Assembly: GCF_044458865.1 (NCBI RefSeq)
Contig: NZ_JBITIH010000001.1
Location: forward strand, 551,082 to 615,081
Source of the DNA: Micromonospora_G sp044458865
GTDB taxonomy: Bacteria > Actinomycetota > Actinomycetes > Mycobacteriales > Micromonosporaceae
Direction of reading: 5' to 3'
DNA: 64,000 nucleotides
Each line of letters opens with the position of its first letter. Within the stretch, counting starts at the first letter, position 1. Under the pieces are notes generated by a model that made no database searches, was not told the origin of the DNA, and saw nothing but the letters and a program-made list of their open reading frames with translations. Position numbers and translations under genes: made by a program. Below are positions 15,009-24,110 of the stretch, piece after piece.

Positions 15009-15755
15009 ATGGATCTCCTCAATGCGGGCCTGCTGCTCGCCGCCGGGCTCGCCGCGGGCACCATCAACGCGGTTGCCGGTGGCGGCTCGTTGATCACATT
15101 TCCGGCACTGATCGCGATCGGTATGCCGCCGATCCAGGCGAACGTGACCAATTCCGTATCCGTTTGTCCGGGTTATCTGGCGGCGGTCGCCGGCAGCAAG
15201 GACGATCTGCCCCACCGGAGCCGCGTCCTGCCGTTGATCCCCACCGCCGCGCTCGGCGCCACCGCCGGTGGCCTGCTGCTGCTGAACACCTCCGAGGACG
15301 CGTTCAAGGTCGTCATTCCGATTCTGGTTCTCGGTGCGACGGCCGTACTCGCGTTCCAGGATCGGTTGCGCCGACTGGTCGGCCATCCGGCGGATCTGAG
15401 CCCGCGCCGCCGCACCCTCACCCTTCAGGGCATGGTCGCGCTCGGCTCGGTGTACGGGGGCTACTTCGGCGCCGCCCTCGGCGTGATGCTCGTCGCCGGT
15501 CTCGCCCTGGTGCTGGACGAGACACTGGCCCGGGTCAGCGCGCTCAAGAACGTGGTCTCGGCGGTCGTCGGGTTGACCACCGTCGTCGTCTTCTCCGCCT
15601 TCGGGCCTGTGGACTGGGCTGCGGTGGCTATCGTGGCGCCGGCGACCCTGGTCGGGGGCTATTTCGGTGCCCGGCTGGCCCGTCAACTACCGCCGGCCGT
15701 ACTCAAAGGTGTGATTGTGGCCTTTGGCATGACCATCGGCGTTCTGCTCATCTAG
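15009..15755 (+). CDS. TSUP (TauE/SafE) family membrane exporter
   Basis: A 248-aa membrane protein with about eight hydrophobic helices and the family hallmark near the N-terminus, AAGTINAVAGGGSLITFPAL, repeated in looser form at YGGYFGAALGVMLVAGLAL. TauE/SafE proteins export small organosulfur or sulfite-type anions and sometimes transport metals. The exact substrate is not predictable. It is divergent from rnpB, and a GNAT gene follows 34 bases later, possibly in one transcript. Confidence 0.9.
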   Translation: MDLLNAGLLLAAGLAAGTINAVAGGGSLITFPALIAIGMPPIQANVTNSVSVCPGYLAAVAGSKDDLPHRSRVLPLIPTAALGATAGGLLLLNTSEDAFKVVIPILVLGATAVLAFQDRLRRLVGHPADLSPRRRTLTLQGMVALGSVYGGYFGAALGVMLVAGLALVLDETLARVSALKNVVSAVVGLTTVVVFSAFGPVDWAAVAIVAPATLVGGYFGARLARQLPPAVLKGVIVAFGMTIGVLLI

Positions 15756-15789
15756 GTTCTGGGGACCAGTCCGCACCGGGAGACATCGC

Positions 15790-16224
15790 ATGATCACTGT
15801 TGGCCGGCTCGCGCCGGAGGATCGCGCCGACTGGGAAACGCTGTTCCGGGCGTACGTCGACTTCTACCAGCGTGAGCTTCCACCGGAGATGTACGACAGG
15901 GCGTGGAACGCGTTCCAGGACGACACGCGGATGCACGCGCTCGGTGCGAAGATCGACGGCAAGCTCGTCGGGATCGCTCACTTCCTCATCCACGCCAACA
16001 CCTCGGCGCCGGACGTCTGCTATCTCCAGGACCTCTTCACCGCCCCGGAGGCGCGGGGGCGGGGCGTGGCCAGGGCGTTGATCGCGGCGGTGACCGATTG
16101 GGCACGTGAGCAGGAGTGTTGCCGGGTCTACTGGTCGACCCAGGAGACCAACATCATCGCGCGGCGGCTCTACGACCAGGTGGCGATCAACCGGGGCTTC
16201 ATCCTCTACCAGATCAACCTTTAG
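15790..16224 (+). CDS. GNAT family N-acetyltransferase
   Basis: A 144-aa single-domain GNAT. The acetyl-CoA pyrophosphate loop is RGRGVARALI (about residues 94-103), preceded by the strand CYLQDLFTAPE and followed by the typical YWSTQETNIIARRLYDQV. It transfers an acetyl group from acetyl-CoA to an unknown amine. It closely follows the TSUP gene. Confidence 0.88.
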   Translation: MITVGRLAPEDRADWETLFRAYVDFYQRELPPEMYDRAWNAFQDDTRMHALGAKIDGKLVGIAHFLIHANTSAPDVCYLQDLFTAPEARGRGVARALIAAVTDWAREQECCRVYWSTQETNIIARRLYDQVAINRGFILYQINL

Positions 16225-16257
16225 TCACGTACCCGATCGGCGGTGAGTCAGGCGGAC

Positions 16258-16446
16258 TCAGCGGTTGGCGACCTGGGTGACGAACGCGCGCCAGGCGGTC
16301 GGGCCGAAGGCCAGGGTGCCGCCGTCACGGTTCTTGCTGTCCCGGACCAGCACCCGGCCGGGCAGGTTGTCGGCCACCTCGACGCAGTCGCCGCCGTTGT
16401 TGGAACTGCGGGTGGAGGTGCGCCAGATGGCTCCGGTCAGGTCCAT
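16258..16446 (-). CDS. DUF397 protein
   Basis: A 62-aa protein with the DUF397 pattern: WRTSTRSSNNGGDCVEVA, VLVRDSKNRDGGTLAF and WRAFVTQV. Such proteins accompany XRE/DUF5753 regulators in actinomycetes (WhiJ-like systems, where the small partner is thought to antagonise the regulator). The start overlaps the end of the upstream regulator by ten bases, so expression is coupled. Confidence 0.9.
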   Translation of the reverse strand: MDLTGAIWRTSTRSSNNGGDCVEVADNLPGRVLVRDSKNRDGGTLAFGPTAWRAFVTQVANR

Positions 16447-17207
16447 GTCTTCGCCACTTCCTTGATCAGCTCGATTGAGTGTCGGCGCGGGAGGGCTTCC
16501 CCGGTAACACTCTCCCACCGTCTCCCGAGGCTCACAAGGTCGGCGCGGAGGTCCACCATCTGGCCGCGCAACTGGTTGTCGAGGTGGCCCGCCTCGGTCC
16601 CGTCCGGCATCGTCCCGACCACGAACGGCCCCGCGAGCCCGGTGTGCCACGGGGCGTCGGCGGGGATGACCTGGATCTGGACGTGCTCCTGCTCGCCGAT
16701 CGTGATGAGGTGTTCGAGCTGCTCCCGCATCACCGCCCGATCGCCGACTCTCCGCCGGAGCACCATCTCGTCGAAGACCGCGATGAACTGCGGTGGCTTC
16801 GCGCTCGACAGGATGGCCTGCCGCTGGAGTCGGGCCTCCACCAACTCCTCCACCTCCTCGGGCGGCATCACCGAACCCACCCGGAGCATGGCGCGGGCAT
16901 AATTCTCGGTCTGGAGCAGCCCTTGCAGGACAAGCGGTTGGTACGAGCGGATCAGGATCGCCATGCGCTCGATCTCGGCCCAGGGGCGGAACCAGGCCAG
17001 GTTGCGCCGCCGATACGGCTCGGGCCAGAGTTCCTCCTGTTTGCGGTCGAGCAGCGTCGCCACCCGCAGCCGGGTACGCGGATGCGGAGTGCGTCCCGGC
17101 GAAAGCCAGCGAGCCGCCGTCTTGGGGTCGACTCCTACTTGGTGGGCGAGGGACTCGATTGTCTCGCCCGCATCGGCCATCGCCACCCGTAAGGCATTGT
17201 TCTGCAC
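16437..17207 (-). CDS. XRE regulator with DUF5753 (WhiJ-like)
   Basis: A 256-aa protein. N-terminal helix-turn-helix (MADAGETIESLAHQVGVDPK, then TAARWLSPGRTPHPRTR) is followed by a linker and DUF5753 (about 85-250, with YQPLVLQGLLQTENYARAML and VLRRRVGDRAVMREQLEHL). It is the regulator of the DUF397 pair and probably controls its own operon. Relatives influence development or act as toxin-like partners of DUF397. The target here is unknown. Confidence 0.9.
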   Translation of the reverse strand: MQNNALRVAMADAGETIESLAHQVGVDPKTAARWLSPGRTPHPRTRLRVATLLDRKQEELWPEPYRRRNLAWFRPWAEIERMAILIRSYQPLVLQGLLQTENYARAMLRVGSVMPPEEVEELVEARLQRQAILSSAKPPQFIAVFDEMVLRRRVGDRAVMREQLEHLITIGEQEHVQIQVIPADAPWHTGLAGPFVVGTMPDGTEAGHLDNQLRGQMVDLRADLVSLGRRWESVTGEALPRRHSIELIKEVAKTWT

Positions 17208-17471
17208 GGTTCGGCTCCTTAAGGGACACTCGGAGTGTGTGCGCTTACCTTAATCGGGCAGGCCCAGGAATGAACAGGGCGAATTTCCTCATGATCGGAT
17301 CGAGTACGATTCGTCGCAGCGAATGGGACCGCCTTGTGCGCGACAACCAGGTAGCGATTCTGGCGCGCTCAACACCTCTCCCACCAGTAGAAACGTCCTC
17401 GGTTACTCCACTGAGGACGAAGCGATCCAGTCGATTGATCATGCGTTCGCCATGGGTTACGGACACCAAAA

Positions 17472-17511
17472 AGGACCTCTATTGGTCAACAAAATGACCA
17501 GGAAAGGTCCT
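17472..17511. terminator. Interrupted hairpin
   Basis: Outer arms AGGACCT/AGGTCCT and inner arms TGGTCA/TGACCA pair around an ACAAAA loop, separated by an unpaired bulge. It lies in the 400-base gap between the XRE-DUF5753 gene and the permease. The rest of that gap shows no gene I can support. Confidence 0.4.
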
Positions 17512-17576
17512 CCCGAAACTCGCACTCCCACACCACCACCCGGACCCCCTCAGCGAAGGTGATCTCCGCAGGTGTT

Positions 17577-17623
17577 AGGAAGGGCCCCTTGTTAACGCAT
17601 AGCGTTAACAAGGGGCCCTTCCT
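17577..17623. terminator. 22-bp perfect stem, repetitive palindrome and terminator of permease operon
   Basis: Arms beginning AGGAAGGGCCCCTTGTTAAC pair perfectly over 22 bases around an ATA loop, followed by TTT. It ends one base before the permease stop codon, so it would terminate that operon. The outer part (AGGTGTTAGGAAGGG) is repeated in inverted orientation near 39677-39694, which marks it as a dispersed palindromic element as well. Confidence 0.8.
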
Positions 17624-17624
17624 T

Positions 17625-19310
17625 TCACGCGACCGGTTCGGTGGGGGCTTCCTCGGAGGCGCGACGGGGGGCGGGAGTGGAAACGGAGACGGGGACGAGG
17701 CGGGGGTCGCCCTCGTCGGCGAAGTAGTCGTCGCGGTTGGTGCCGTCCGGCCCCTCGGAGACCTTCGCCGCCCGCAGGATCAGCGTGAAGATGACGGCTA
17801 CCAGCAGGTTGACCGCCACCGCCACCAGACCGACGTAGATCGTCTTCGGGGTGTCGAAGCCGAACCTCTCCAACGCGAAAGCGCTGCCACCGAAGTGTTC
17901 GCGCTTCGTGGCCGGATTCGGAATCTGGTAGAGCATCCACATGCCGAGCCCCATGCCGGCGGCCCAGCCGGCGATCAGAGCGCCCCGGTGGAACCAGCGG
18001 GTGTAGAGACCGAGCGCGACCGCCGGCAGCGTCTGAAGAATGATCACGCCGCCGATGAGTTGCAGGTCGATGGAGAACTGCGGGTCGAGGAAGACGATGC
18101 AGGCGACCGCGCCGACCTTCACCACCAGCGAGGCGATCTTCGAGACGTTCGCCTCCTGGGCGGCGGTGGCGTCCCGCTTCAGGTACTCCTTGTAGATGTT
18201 GCGGGTGAAGAGGTTGGCCGCAGCGATCGACATGATGGCCGCCGGGACCAGGGCACCGATGCCGATCGCGGCGAACGCGATGCCGGCGAACCAGCTCGGG
18301 AACTGCTGCTCGAACAGGAGCGGGACCACGGTGTTGTTGTCGACGCTGCCCTCGGTGGCACCGGGCAGCGGCTTCACGTTCGCCGCGATCGCCATGTAGC
18401 CGAGCAACGCGATCAGCCCGAGCAGCAGGCTGTAGGCCGGCAACGCGGACATGTTCCGCTTGATCACGTCCCGGTTCTTGCTGGCCAGGACCCCGGTGAT
18501 GCTGTGCGGGTAGAGGAAGAGCGCCAGCGCCGAGCCGAGGGCCAGGGTGATGTACTGGAGCTGGTTGTTCTGGTTGAGCAGGATGCCGTCGCCGGGCGAC
18601 GGGCTCGCGTCGAACTTGGCGTCCGCCGCATCGAAGATCTCCCCCCAACCCCCCAACTTGTACGGCAGGTAGATGACCGCCACCAGGATCACGATGTAGA
18701 TCAGCGTGTCCTTGACGAACGCGATCAGCGCGGGTGCCCGCAGTCCGGACTGGTACGTGTACGCGGCCAGGATGGCGAACGCGATGATGATCGGCAGGTG
18801 CCGGGCGACGGTGCTCTCCCCGGTCACGCCCATCGTCTTGAGTACCGCCTCGATGCCGACCAGTTGCAACGCGATGTACGGCATCGTCGCCGCGATGCCG
18901 GTGATGGCGACCAGCAGGGCGAGTGTCGGCGAGCCGAAGCGCTGCCGTACGAAGTCGGCCGGGGTGACGAAGCCGTGCCGGTGCGAGACCGACCAGAGCC
19001 GGACCAGCAGCAGGAAGACCAACGGATAAATGATCACGGTGTACGGCACGGCGAAGAAGCCGGCCGCACCCGCCCCGAAGAGCAGCGCCGGTACGGCGAC
19101 GAAGGTGTACGCGGTGTAGAGGTCGCCACCGACCAGGAACCAGGTGATCCAGCCGCCGAAGCTGCGCCCGCCCAGCCCCCACTCGTCCAGGTGGGCCATG
19201 TCCTTCGGGGCCCGCCACCGGGCGGCCACGAAGCCCATCGCGCTGACCAGCAGGAACAGCAGCGTGAAGACGATGATCTCAGTGAGATGGTCGCGCCACA
19301 TGTGGTTCAC
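17625..19310 (-). CDS. Sodium:solute symporter, monocarboxylate permease-like
   Basis: A 561-aa SSS-family transporter with about 13 membrane helices. Recognisable parts include DEWGLGGRSFGGWITWFLVG near the N-terminus, RHGFVTPADFVRQRFGS, and TYQSGLRAPALIAFVKDTLI. It resembles MctP-type monocarboxylate permeases, which take up lactate, pyruvate or acetate with sodium. GTG overlaps the stop of the DUF3311 gene (GTGA). DUF3311 plus SSS permease is a standard pair. The C-terminal 40 residues are polar and disordered. Confidence 0.88.
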   Translation of the reverse strand: MNHMWRDHLTEIIVFTLLFLLVSAMGFVAARWRAPKDMAHLDEWGLGGRSFGGWITWFLVGGDLYTAYTFVAVPALLFGAGAAGFFAVPYTVIIYPLVFLLLVRLWSVSHRHGFVTPADFVRQRFGSPTLALLVAITGIAATMPYIALQLVGIEAVLKTMGVTGESTVARHLPIIIAFAILAAYTYQSGLRAPALIAFVKDTLIYIVILVAVIYLPYKLGGWGEIFDAADAKFDASPSPGDGILLNQNNQLQYITLALGSALALFLYPHSITGVLASKNRDVIKRNMSALPAYSLLLGLIALLGYMAIAANVKPLPGATEGSVDNNTVVPLLFEQQFPSWFAGIAFAAIGIGALVPAAIMSIAAANLFTRNIYKEYLKRDATAAQEANVSKIASLVVKVGAVACIVFLDPQFSIDLQLIGGVIILQTLPAVALGLYTRWFHRGALIAGWAAGMGLGMWMLYQIPNPATKREHFGGSAFALERFGFDTPKTIYVGLVAVAVNLLVAVIFTLILRAAKVSEGPDGTNRDDYFADEGDPRLVPVSVSTPAPRRASEEAPTEPVA

Positions 19311-19591
19311 CCCCGCCGCTTCGTCATCTGGTAGACCAGCGTCGTGCTGGCGACCCCGAGCAGGACGAAGGCAAGTTGCAGCCAGTAGAAGACCGGGAAG
19401 CCGAACAGTCGCGGCGTGTCCTGGTTGAAGAACGCGGTGACCAGCGGCACCACGATCGGTACGAAGAGCAGCCAGTTCCACGGGCTACGGTCGCCCGCCC
19501 TCGACGCCGCGACGGGTGTCGGGGCCGTGGCGGTACCGGCCGGATCCGGTGGGTCCGCCGTACCGGGGTTGGCCGATTCTGGTTCGCTCAT
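19307..19591 (-). CDS. DUF3311 small membrane protein
   Basis: A 94-aa protein. A Pro/Ala/Thr-rich N-terminus is followed by two hydrophobic helices (WNWLLFVPIVVPLVTAFF and FPVFYWLQLAFVLLGVAST) and ends QMTKRRG. This is the usual partner of the SSS monocarboxylate permease and is probably a small accessory subunit. Start overlap with the permease indicates a fixed ratio of the two. Confidence 0.85.
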   Translation of the reverse strand: MSEPESANPGTADPPDPAGTATAPTPVAASRAGDRSPWNWLLFVPIVVPLVTAFFNQDTPRLFGFPVFYWLQLAFVLLGVASTTLVYQMTKRRG

Positions 19592-19722
19592 CGCACACCT
19601 CCACCAGCGTCGTGATCTCGTACGCGGGCGGAGGTTATCGAGGCTGTGACTGCCGTCACGTGCCGGAAACGGACGCCGTGCGCCGAACGGCGAGCGCGCT
19701 GCGCCGAACGGCTGATGGAAGC

Positions 19723-19758
19723 AGCGTCCCCGTCGACCGGACGGTCGACGGGGACGCT
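19723..19758 (-). terminator. Chitinase gene terminator hairpin
   Basis: Perfect 16-base arms (AGCGTCCCCGTCGACC and complement) close a GGAC loop about 50 bases after the chitinase stop. No T-run follows, which is common for actinomycete terminators. Confidence 0.65.
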
Positions 19759-19808
19759 GGGTGTACCTGTGCTGGTGGCGACGCTTTCCTAGCCGGCGCC
19801 GGGGCGGA

Positions 19809-21140
19809 TCAGAAGGTCCAGAGGCCGAGCGAGAGGGCCTTGGTCAGCGACGCGTTGTCGTCGTCGCCATCGAGCGACCAGATCATTGCCCCGCCCAGTC
19901 CCTCCTTGCGGATGTAGAGCGCCTTCTGGAGCAGCACTACCGGGTCGTCGTACGTCCACAGGGTGGTGCCGTCGAAGAGCCAGGCGTGTCCGGCGCGCAG
20001 GTCCCGGTGCAGCGTGTAGCCGTTGCCGACCAGGTTCTTCAGCACCTTGTAGTCCTCGTATCCGGCTTCGTACGTGGCCGGTGCCGGGGCGGTGGCGGGT
20101 CCGAAGAGTCCGTTGCCGCCGGTGGTGATCCCGGTCCAGCCCCGGCCGTAGTACGGGACACCGAGCACCAGCTTGCGTGCCGGCGCTCCCCGGTCGAGCC
20201 AGGTGTCGATGGCGACCTCGACGGAGAAGTCGGGGTTGTCCGGGGCGCCGGCCGGCACCCGCAGCGCGGACTGCTGGTTGGCGCGGGCGTCCCAGCCGCC
20301 GTGGAAGTCGTAACCCTGCACGGTGGCGAAGTCGAGATACTTGAAGATCTTCCGACCCTCGAAGCCGGCGTCGATGGTGGACGGGGCGGCCGGCAGGAAC
20401 GCGGTCAGTTCGTAGTGCTCGCGCTTCTTCTTGCCGTACGCGTCGAGCTGCTTGCGGAATTCGGCGAGCAACTTGGTGAAGTTCTGCTTGTCGTCCGGGC
20501 GGATCACGTTGCCCGGCTCACCGGCCGAGCCCGGCCATTCCCAGTCCAGGTCGATCCCGTCGAAGACCCCGGCGGCCGTGCCGGGGGCGGTGCCCGGCAG
20601 GTTGCCCTTGAGGTAGAGGTCGATGCAGGAGGTGACGAACGCCTTGCGGGAGGCGTCGGTCGCGGCGGCGTTGGAGAAGTACGTCGACCAGGACCAACCG
20701 CCGAGCGAGATCAGCACCCTCAGGTCGCGGTGCTTCTTCTTGAGCTTGGCGAGTTGGTTGAAGTTGCCGTTGAGCGCCTGACCGGGCGCGTCGGCGACCC
20801 CGTCCACACTCTCTTCGGCGGGCACCGGCCGCTGGTAGTCGGCCCACGGGTCACCCTCGCCCGGCCCGCCGTCGATGTAGCACTTCCCGTCCTCGCTCAC
20901 GTTGCCGAAGGCGTAGTTGACGTGGGTGAGTCGGGCGGCGGCGCCGGAGGTGTCGAGCTTCTTCACCGGGAACGCGCGGCCGTAGATGCCCCACTGGGTG
21001 AAGTAGCCGACCTTGTAGTAGCCGTCCGAGCCGCCCCGGTGGCCGGTGGTGGCGCTGGCGGCGGTGGGCGGGGCGACGGTGAGCAGTACGGACGCGGTGG
21101 CGATCAGGACGCCGAGTCGACGGGCGAGACGGTTATTCAT
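19809..21140 (-). CDS. Secreted GH18 chitinase
   Basis: A 443-aa secreted protein with an N-terminal signal peptide (RRLGVLIATASVLLTVAPPT, cleavage probably after TAASA). The GH18 active-site motif DGIDLDWEWP is complete, including the catalytic Glu. Also present are VLISLGGWSWSTYFSNA (substrate-site strand), YELTAFLPAAPS and GAMIWSLDGDD at the end. It should cut chitin into oligosaccharides outside the cell. There is no separate chitin-binding domain. ATG was chosen with AAGGAG five bases upstream rather than the adjoining GTG. Confidence 0.92.
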   Translation of the reverse strand: MNNRLARRLGVLIATASVLLTVAPPTAASATTGHRGGSDGYYKVGYFTQWGIYGRAFPVKKLDTSGAAARLTHVNYAFGNVSEDGKCYIDGGPGEGDPWADYQRPVPAEESVDGVADAPGQALNGNFNQLAKLKKKHRDLRVLISLGGWSWSTYFSNAAATDASRKAFVTSCIDLYLKGNLPGTAPGTAAGVFDGIDLDWEWPGSAGEPGNVIRPDDKQNFTKLLAEFRKQLDAYGKKKREHYELTAFLPAAPSTIDAGFEGRKIFKYLDFATVQGYDFHGGWDARANQQSALRVPAGAPDNPDFSVEVAIDTWLDRGAPARKLVLGVPYYGRGWTGITTGGNGLFGPATAPAPATYEAGYEDYKVLKNLVGNGYTLHRDLRAGHAWLFDGTTLWTYDDPVVLLQKALYIRKEGLGGAMIWSLDGDDDNASLTKALSLGLWTF

Positions 21141-21160
21141 CCACACTCCTTGAGGAGCTG

Positions 21161-21187
21161 CGATCTGTAAGGAAACCTTGCAGATCG
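21161..21187. promoter_or_regulatory. Inverted repeat upstream of the chitinase gene
   Basis: GATCTGTAAGG and CCTTGCAGATC form 11-base arms with one mismatch around AAA, ending 21 bases before the chitinase ATG. Location and symmetry suit a repressor site for substrate-dependent control. The binding protein is unknown and the sequence does not look like a DasR box. Confidence 0.4.
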
Positions 21188-21264
21188 ATGATGTGCGTAC
21201 CGCCTGCTGTGGTCAAGCCTTCTCGACTGCTGCGATCCAGTCCTGTCTCTGGCATGCTGATCGG

Positions 21265-22140
21265 GTGCCGAGGTTTCCCTCGTACGACGCGACCGAGCTG
21301 ACCTATCACGTGCACGGCGCCGGGCCACCGCTGGTCTGCCTACCGGGCGGCCCCGGACGCGCCTCGTCCTACCTGGACGACCTGGGTGGACTCTCCGCCC
21401 ACCGGACACTGATCATGTTGGATCACCGGGGCACCGGGGACTCCGAGGTGCCGGGCGATCCGACCAGCTACCGCTGCGACCGGTTGGTCGACGACGTCGA
21501 GGCGCTCCGTACACACCTCGGGCTGGACCGGATGAGCCTGCTCGGCCACTCCGCCGGCGGAGACCTGGCCCAGCTCTACGCGGCCCGGTTCCCTCACCGG
21601 TTGGCCCAGCTCCTGCTGATCACCCCGGTCTCGGCGAGCACCGGGACCGAACGGGTCGGCCTGGACAACGCGCTCGACGCCCGGGCCGGCGAGTGGTGGT
21701 ACCCGAATGCCCGCGCGGGCTGGACCGCCCTGGTCCAGGCGGTGGTCGCCGGCGCCGACCCGGCCGAGACCGCCCCGCTCCTGCTCGCCACCGCCCCGTT
21801 CCTCTACGGCCGCTGGGACGAACGGGCGCGCACGCACCACGAAGCCGACAGTTGGCAGCGCTCGTACCCGGCCTCCGAGGGCTTCTACGCCGGTTTCGCC
21901 CCCGACACCGGGGCCGTACGCGCCGCACTCGGCCAGCTCGACGTACCGGTGCTGGTGCTGGCCGGCGCCCTGGACCCGATGTGCACCCCGCCCGCCGCGC
22001 GGCTCATCGCCGACCTCTTCCCACAGGCGCAACTGGTCGTCCAGGAGCGTGCCGGGCACTACCCCTGGGTCGACGACGCCGCCACCTTCACCCGGCTGGT
22101 ACGCGACTTCCTCGCCGCACCAGCCGGCGCCGGTAGGTGA
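21265..22140 (+). CDS. Alpha/beta hydrolase, proline iminopeptidase-like
   Basis: A 291-aa hydrolase with GGPGRASSYLDDL (oxyanion loop typical of S33 peptidases), LDHRGTGDSE, the nucleophile elbow LLGHSAGGDL, the acid GALDPMCTP and the final His in ERAGHYPWVDD. It could act as an aminopeptidase or esterase. The GTG at VPRFPSYDATEL starts the conserved fold. The upstream frame has no family features. Confidence 0.82.
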   Translation: MPRFPSYDATELTYHVHGAGPPLVCLPGGPGRASSYLDDLGGLSAHRTLIMLDHRGTGDSEVPGDPTSYRCDRLVDDVEALRTHLGLDRMSLLGHSAGGDLAQLYAARFPHRLAQLLLITPVSASTGTERVGLDNALDARAGEWWYPNARAGWTALVQAVVAGADPAETAPLLLATAPFLYGRWDERARTHHEADSWQRSYPASEGFYAGFAPDTGAVRAALGQLDVPVLVLAGALDPMCTPPAARLIADLFPQAQLVVQERAGHYPWVDDAATFTRLVRDFLAAPAGAGR

Positions 22141-22153
22141 CCTGGGCGGCCGG

Positions 22154-23317
22154 TCAGAGGGTGGCGAGGTGGGCGGTGTCGTTGACGGTCCGGACCGCCA
22201 CCCCGCCGTCCGGCCAGAGGTCCACGATGGAGAGACCGGCCGGTTCGAGGTAGAGCCGGTGCAGGAACGCGTCCCCGGCCGCGAGCGCGTCCCGGAGCAG
22301 GATCTTCAGCGGGGAGACGTGCGAGACCACCACCACGGTCTCCCCCGGGTACGCGGCCAGCAGTGCGGCCAGCGCCCGGCGTACGCGGGTGGTGACGGCG
22401 CGGAACGACTCCCCGCCCGGCGGCGCGACACTCGGCGAGGCGAGCCAGGCGTTCATCTCCCCCGGCCAGCGCGCCTGCACCTCGGCGAAGGTGTGTCCCT
22501 CCCACGCACCGAAGTCGCATTCGATCAGGTCCGGTTCGGTGGCGACCGGCTTGCCACCGAGCACCCCTGTGATGATCTCGGCGGTGGCCGTACAACGGGA
22601 CAGCGGTGAGCTGACCACGGCCGCGACCGAGGGTGCCAGCCCAGCCACCCGGACCGCGGTCGCCCGCGCCTGGGCCAGGCCGCGTTCGGAGAGCGGCACG
22701 TCACCCCGGCCGGAATAGCGGCGCTCGGCGGTCCGCTCGGTCTCCCCGTGCCGGACCAGCAGCAGCCGGGTCGCGGTCGAGGACGGCCTCGGCTCCCAGG
22801 ACGTACGGGTGGTCGAGCCCTGCGCGGCGACCTCCTGCGCACGGGCGCGGGCGGACGGGTCCGACCCGGCCGCCGCAGCGGCATCGGCAACCCCGGGCTT
22901 CCCCGCCGCCAGGTCCATCGCCGCGTTCGCCAGCGCGTCCGCGTGCCGGTTCTGCTCGCGCGGGATCCACTGGTAACGCACCGCGTCGAACTTGCGGACC
23001 AGCCCGGCCGCCTGCGCGGCCAGCGGGCGTAGTCCGTGGTTCTTGATCTGCCACCGGCCGGACATCTGCTCGATGACCAGCTTGGAGTCCATTCGTACGT
23101 CGATCTCGGAGGCGTCCAGTTCGACCGCGGCCTCCAGACCGGCGATCAGGCCCCGGTACTCGGCCACGTTGTTGGTGGCCACCCCGATCGACTCGGAACG
23201 CTCGGCCAGCACCTCGCCCGACTCGGCGTCCCGGACCACGGCGCCGAACCCGGCCGGGCCCGGGTTGCCCCGCGCCCCGCCGTCGGCCTCCATGACCACC
23301 CGTGGCCGGCCGCTCAC
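22154..23317 (-). CDS. Bifunctional RNase H / histidine acid phosphatase
   Basis: A 387-aa fusion. Residues 1-135 are RNase HI with its acidic centre (EADGGARGNPG, NNVAEYRGLI, RMDSKLVIEQ, NRHADALAN). A Pro/Ala linker follows, then a histidine phosphatase (LLLVRHGETERTAERRYSG, SPLSRCTATAEI, VVVSHVSPLK). It matches the RNase H/CobC-like fusion known from mycobacteria (Rv2228c). It would remove RNA from RNA:DNA hybrids and hydrolyse a small phosphoester. The two genes upstream, zinc ribbon and Nif3, are the same neighbours as in mycobacteria. Confidence 0.93.
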   Translation of the reverse strand: MSGRPRVVMEADGGARGNPGPAGFGAVVRDAESGEVLAERSESIGVATNNVAEYRGLIAGLEAAVELDASEIDVRMDSKLVIEQMSGRWQIKNHGLRPLAAQAAGLVRKFDAVRYQWIPREQNRHADALANAAMDLAAGKPGVADAAAAAGSDPSARARAQEVAAQGSTTRTSWEPRPSSTATRLLLVRHGETERTAERRYSGRGDVPLSERGLAQARATAVRVAGLAPSVAAVVSSPLSRCTATAEIITGVLGGKPVATEPDLIECDFGAWEGHTFAEVQARWPGEMNAWLASPSVAPPGGESFRAVTTRVRRALAALLAAYPGETVVVVSHVSPLKILLRDALAAGDAFLHRLYLEPAGLSIVDLWPDGGVAVRTVNDTAHLATL

Positions 23318-23369
23318 CTCGGCACCGCGTTCATCCGGCCCGCCGGGGCGGGACGACCGGCGGGCACGG

Positions 23370-24110
23370 TCACAACCCCGACTCGGCGGTTCGGACCATG
23401 ATCCGGCGGCACTCCTCGCAGCGGACGACCTCGTCCGGGGCCGCCGCCCTGATCCGGGCCAGGTCGGCGCCGTACAGCTCCAACCGGCAGCCACCACACC
23501 GGCCGGCGGTGAAGAGCGCCGCGCCGAGCCCACCGGAAACGTCCCGGACCTTGTCGTAGAGGGTGACCAGGTCGGCCGGAAGGTCCGCCGCGAGCGGCTG
23601 CCGGGCGCCGGCCTTGAACTCCTCCTCCTTGGCGATCTCGGCGAGCGCGAGGGTACGCCGCTCCTCGGTCGCCGTGCGGGTCTCCCGGGTCGCGGTCAGC
23701 CGCTCCTCGACCCCGTCGAGCACGCTCTGGGCGGTTTCCCGCTGCTCCATCAGCTCCAGCTCGGTGTCCTCCAGCTCGCTCTGCCGCCGGTTGAGCGAGG
23801 CGAGTTCGTGCTGCAACGCCTCCAGCTCCCGGGCCGGGCCGGAGCCGAGGGTCAGCCGGGCCTGGTCCCGATCCTTGCGGGACCGAACCTGGTCGATGTC
23901 CTTCTCCATCCGGGCGATGTCCCGGTCCAGGTCGTCGACGGCCACCTGGGCGCGTACCCGCTCGTCCTCCAGCGCGGAGAGCTGCCGGGCCAGCGCCTCC
24001 AGTTCCGCGTGCTCCGGCAGGGTGCGGCGACGGTGCGCAAGCTGGGCCAACGCGGTGTCGATCGCTTGCAGGTCCAGCAGACGACGCTGGGCTTTCGGGT
24101 CGGCCTTCAC
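23370..24110 (-). CDS. Coiled-coil C4 zinc-ribbon protein
   Basis: A 246-aa protein. Residues 1-175 are a long antiparallel coiled coil rich in Glu, Arg and Leu. A C4 zinc ribbon follows (RCGGCRLELY and VRCEECRRIMVR). This is the CT398/Rv2229c-like family encoded between Nif3 and RNase H in actinobacteria, presumed to bind nucleic acid or trafficking partners. Its ATG overlaps the Nif3 stop by four bases. Confidence 0.9.
   Translation of the reverse strand: MKADPKAQRRLLDLQAIDTALAQLAHRRRTLPEHAELEALARQLSALEDERVRAQVAVDDLDRDIARMEKDIDQVRSRKDRDQARLTLGSGPARELEALQHELASLNRRQSELEDTELELMEQRETAQSVLDGVEERLTATRETRTATEERRTLALAEIAKEEEFKAGARQPLAADLPADLVTLYDKVRDVSGGLGAALFTAGRCGGCRLELYGADLARIRAAAPDEVVRCEECRRIMVRTAESGL

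Noticed and set aside
17245..17469. 74-aa minus-strand frame upstream of the XRE-DUF5753 gene
   Set aside because: Basic, low-complexity, no ribosome site and no family features.
17559..19334. 591-codon plus-strand frame opposite the permease
   Set aside because: Antisense shadow. The sense strand encodes a clear SSS transporter and the frame is full of Arg/Gly/Asp repeats.
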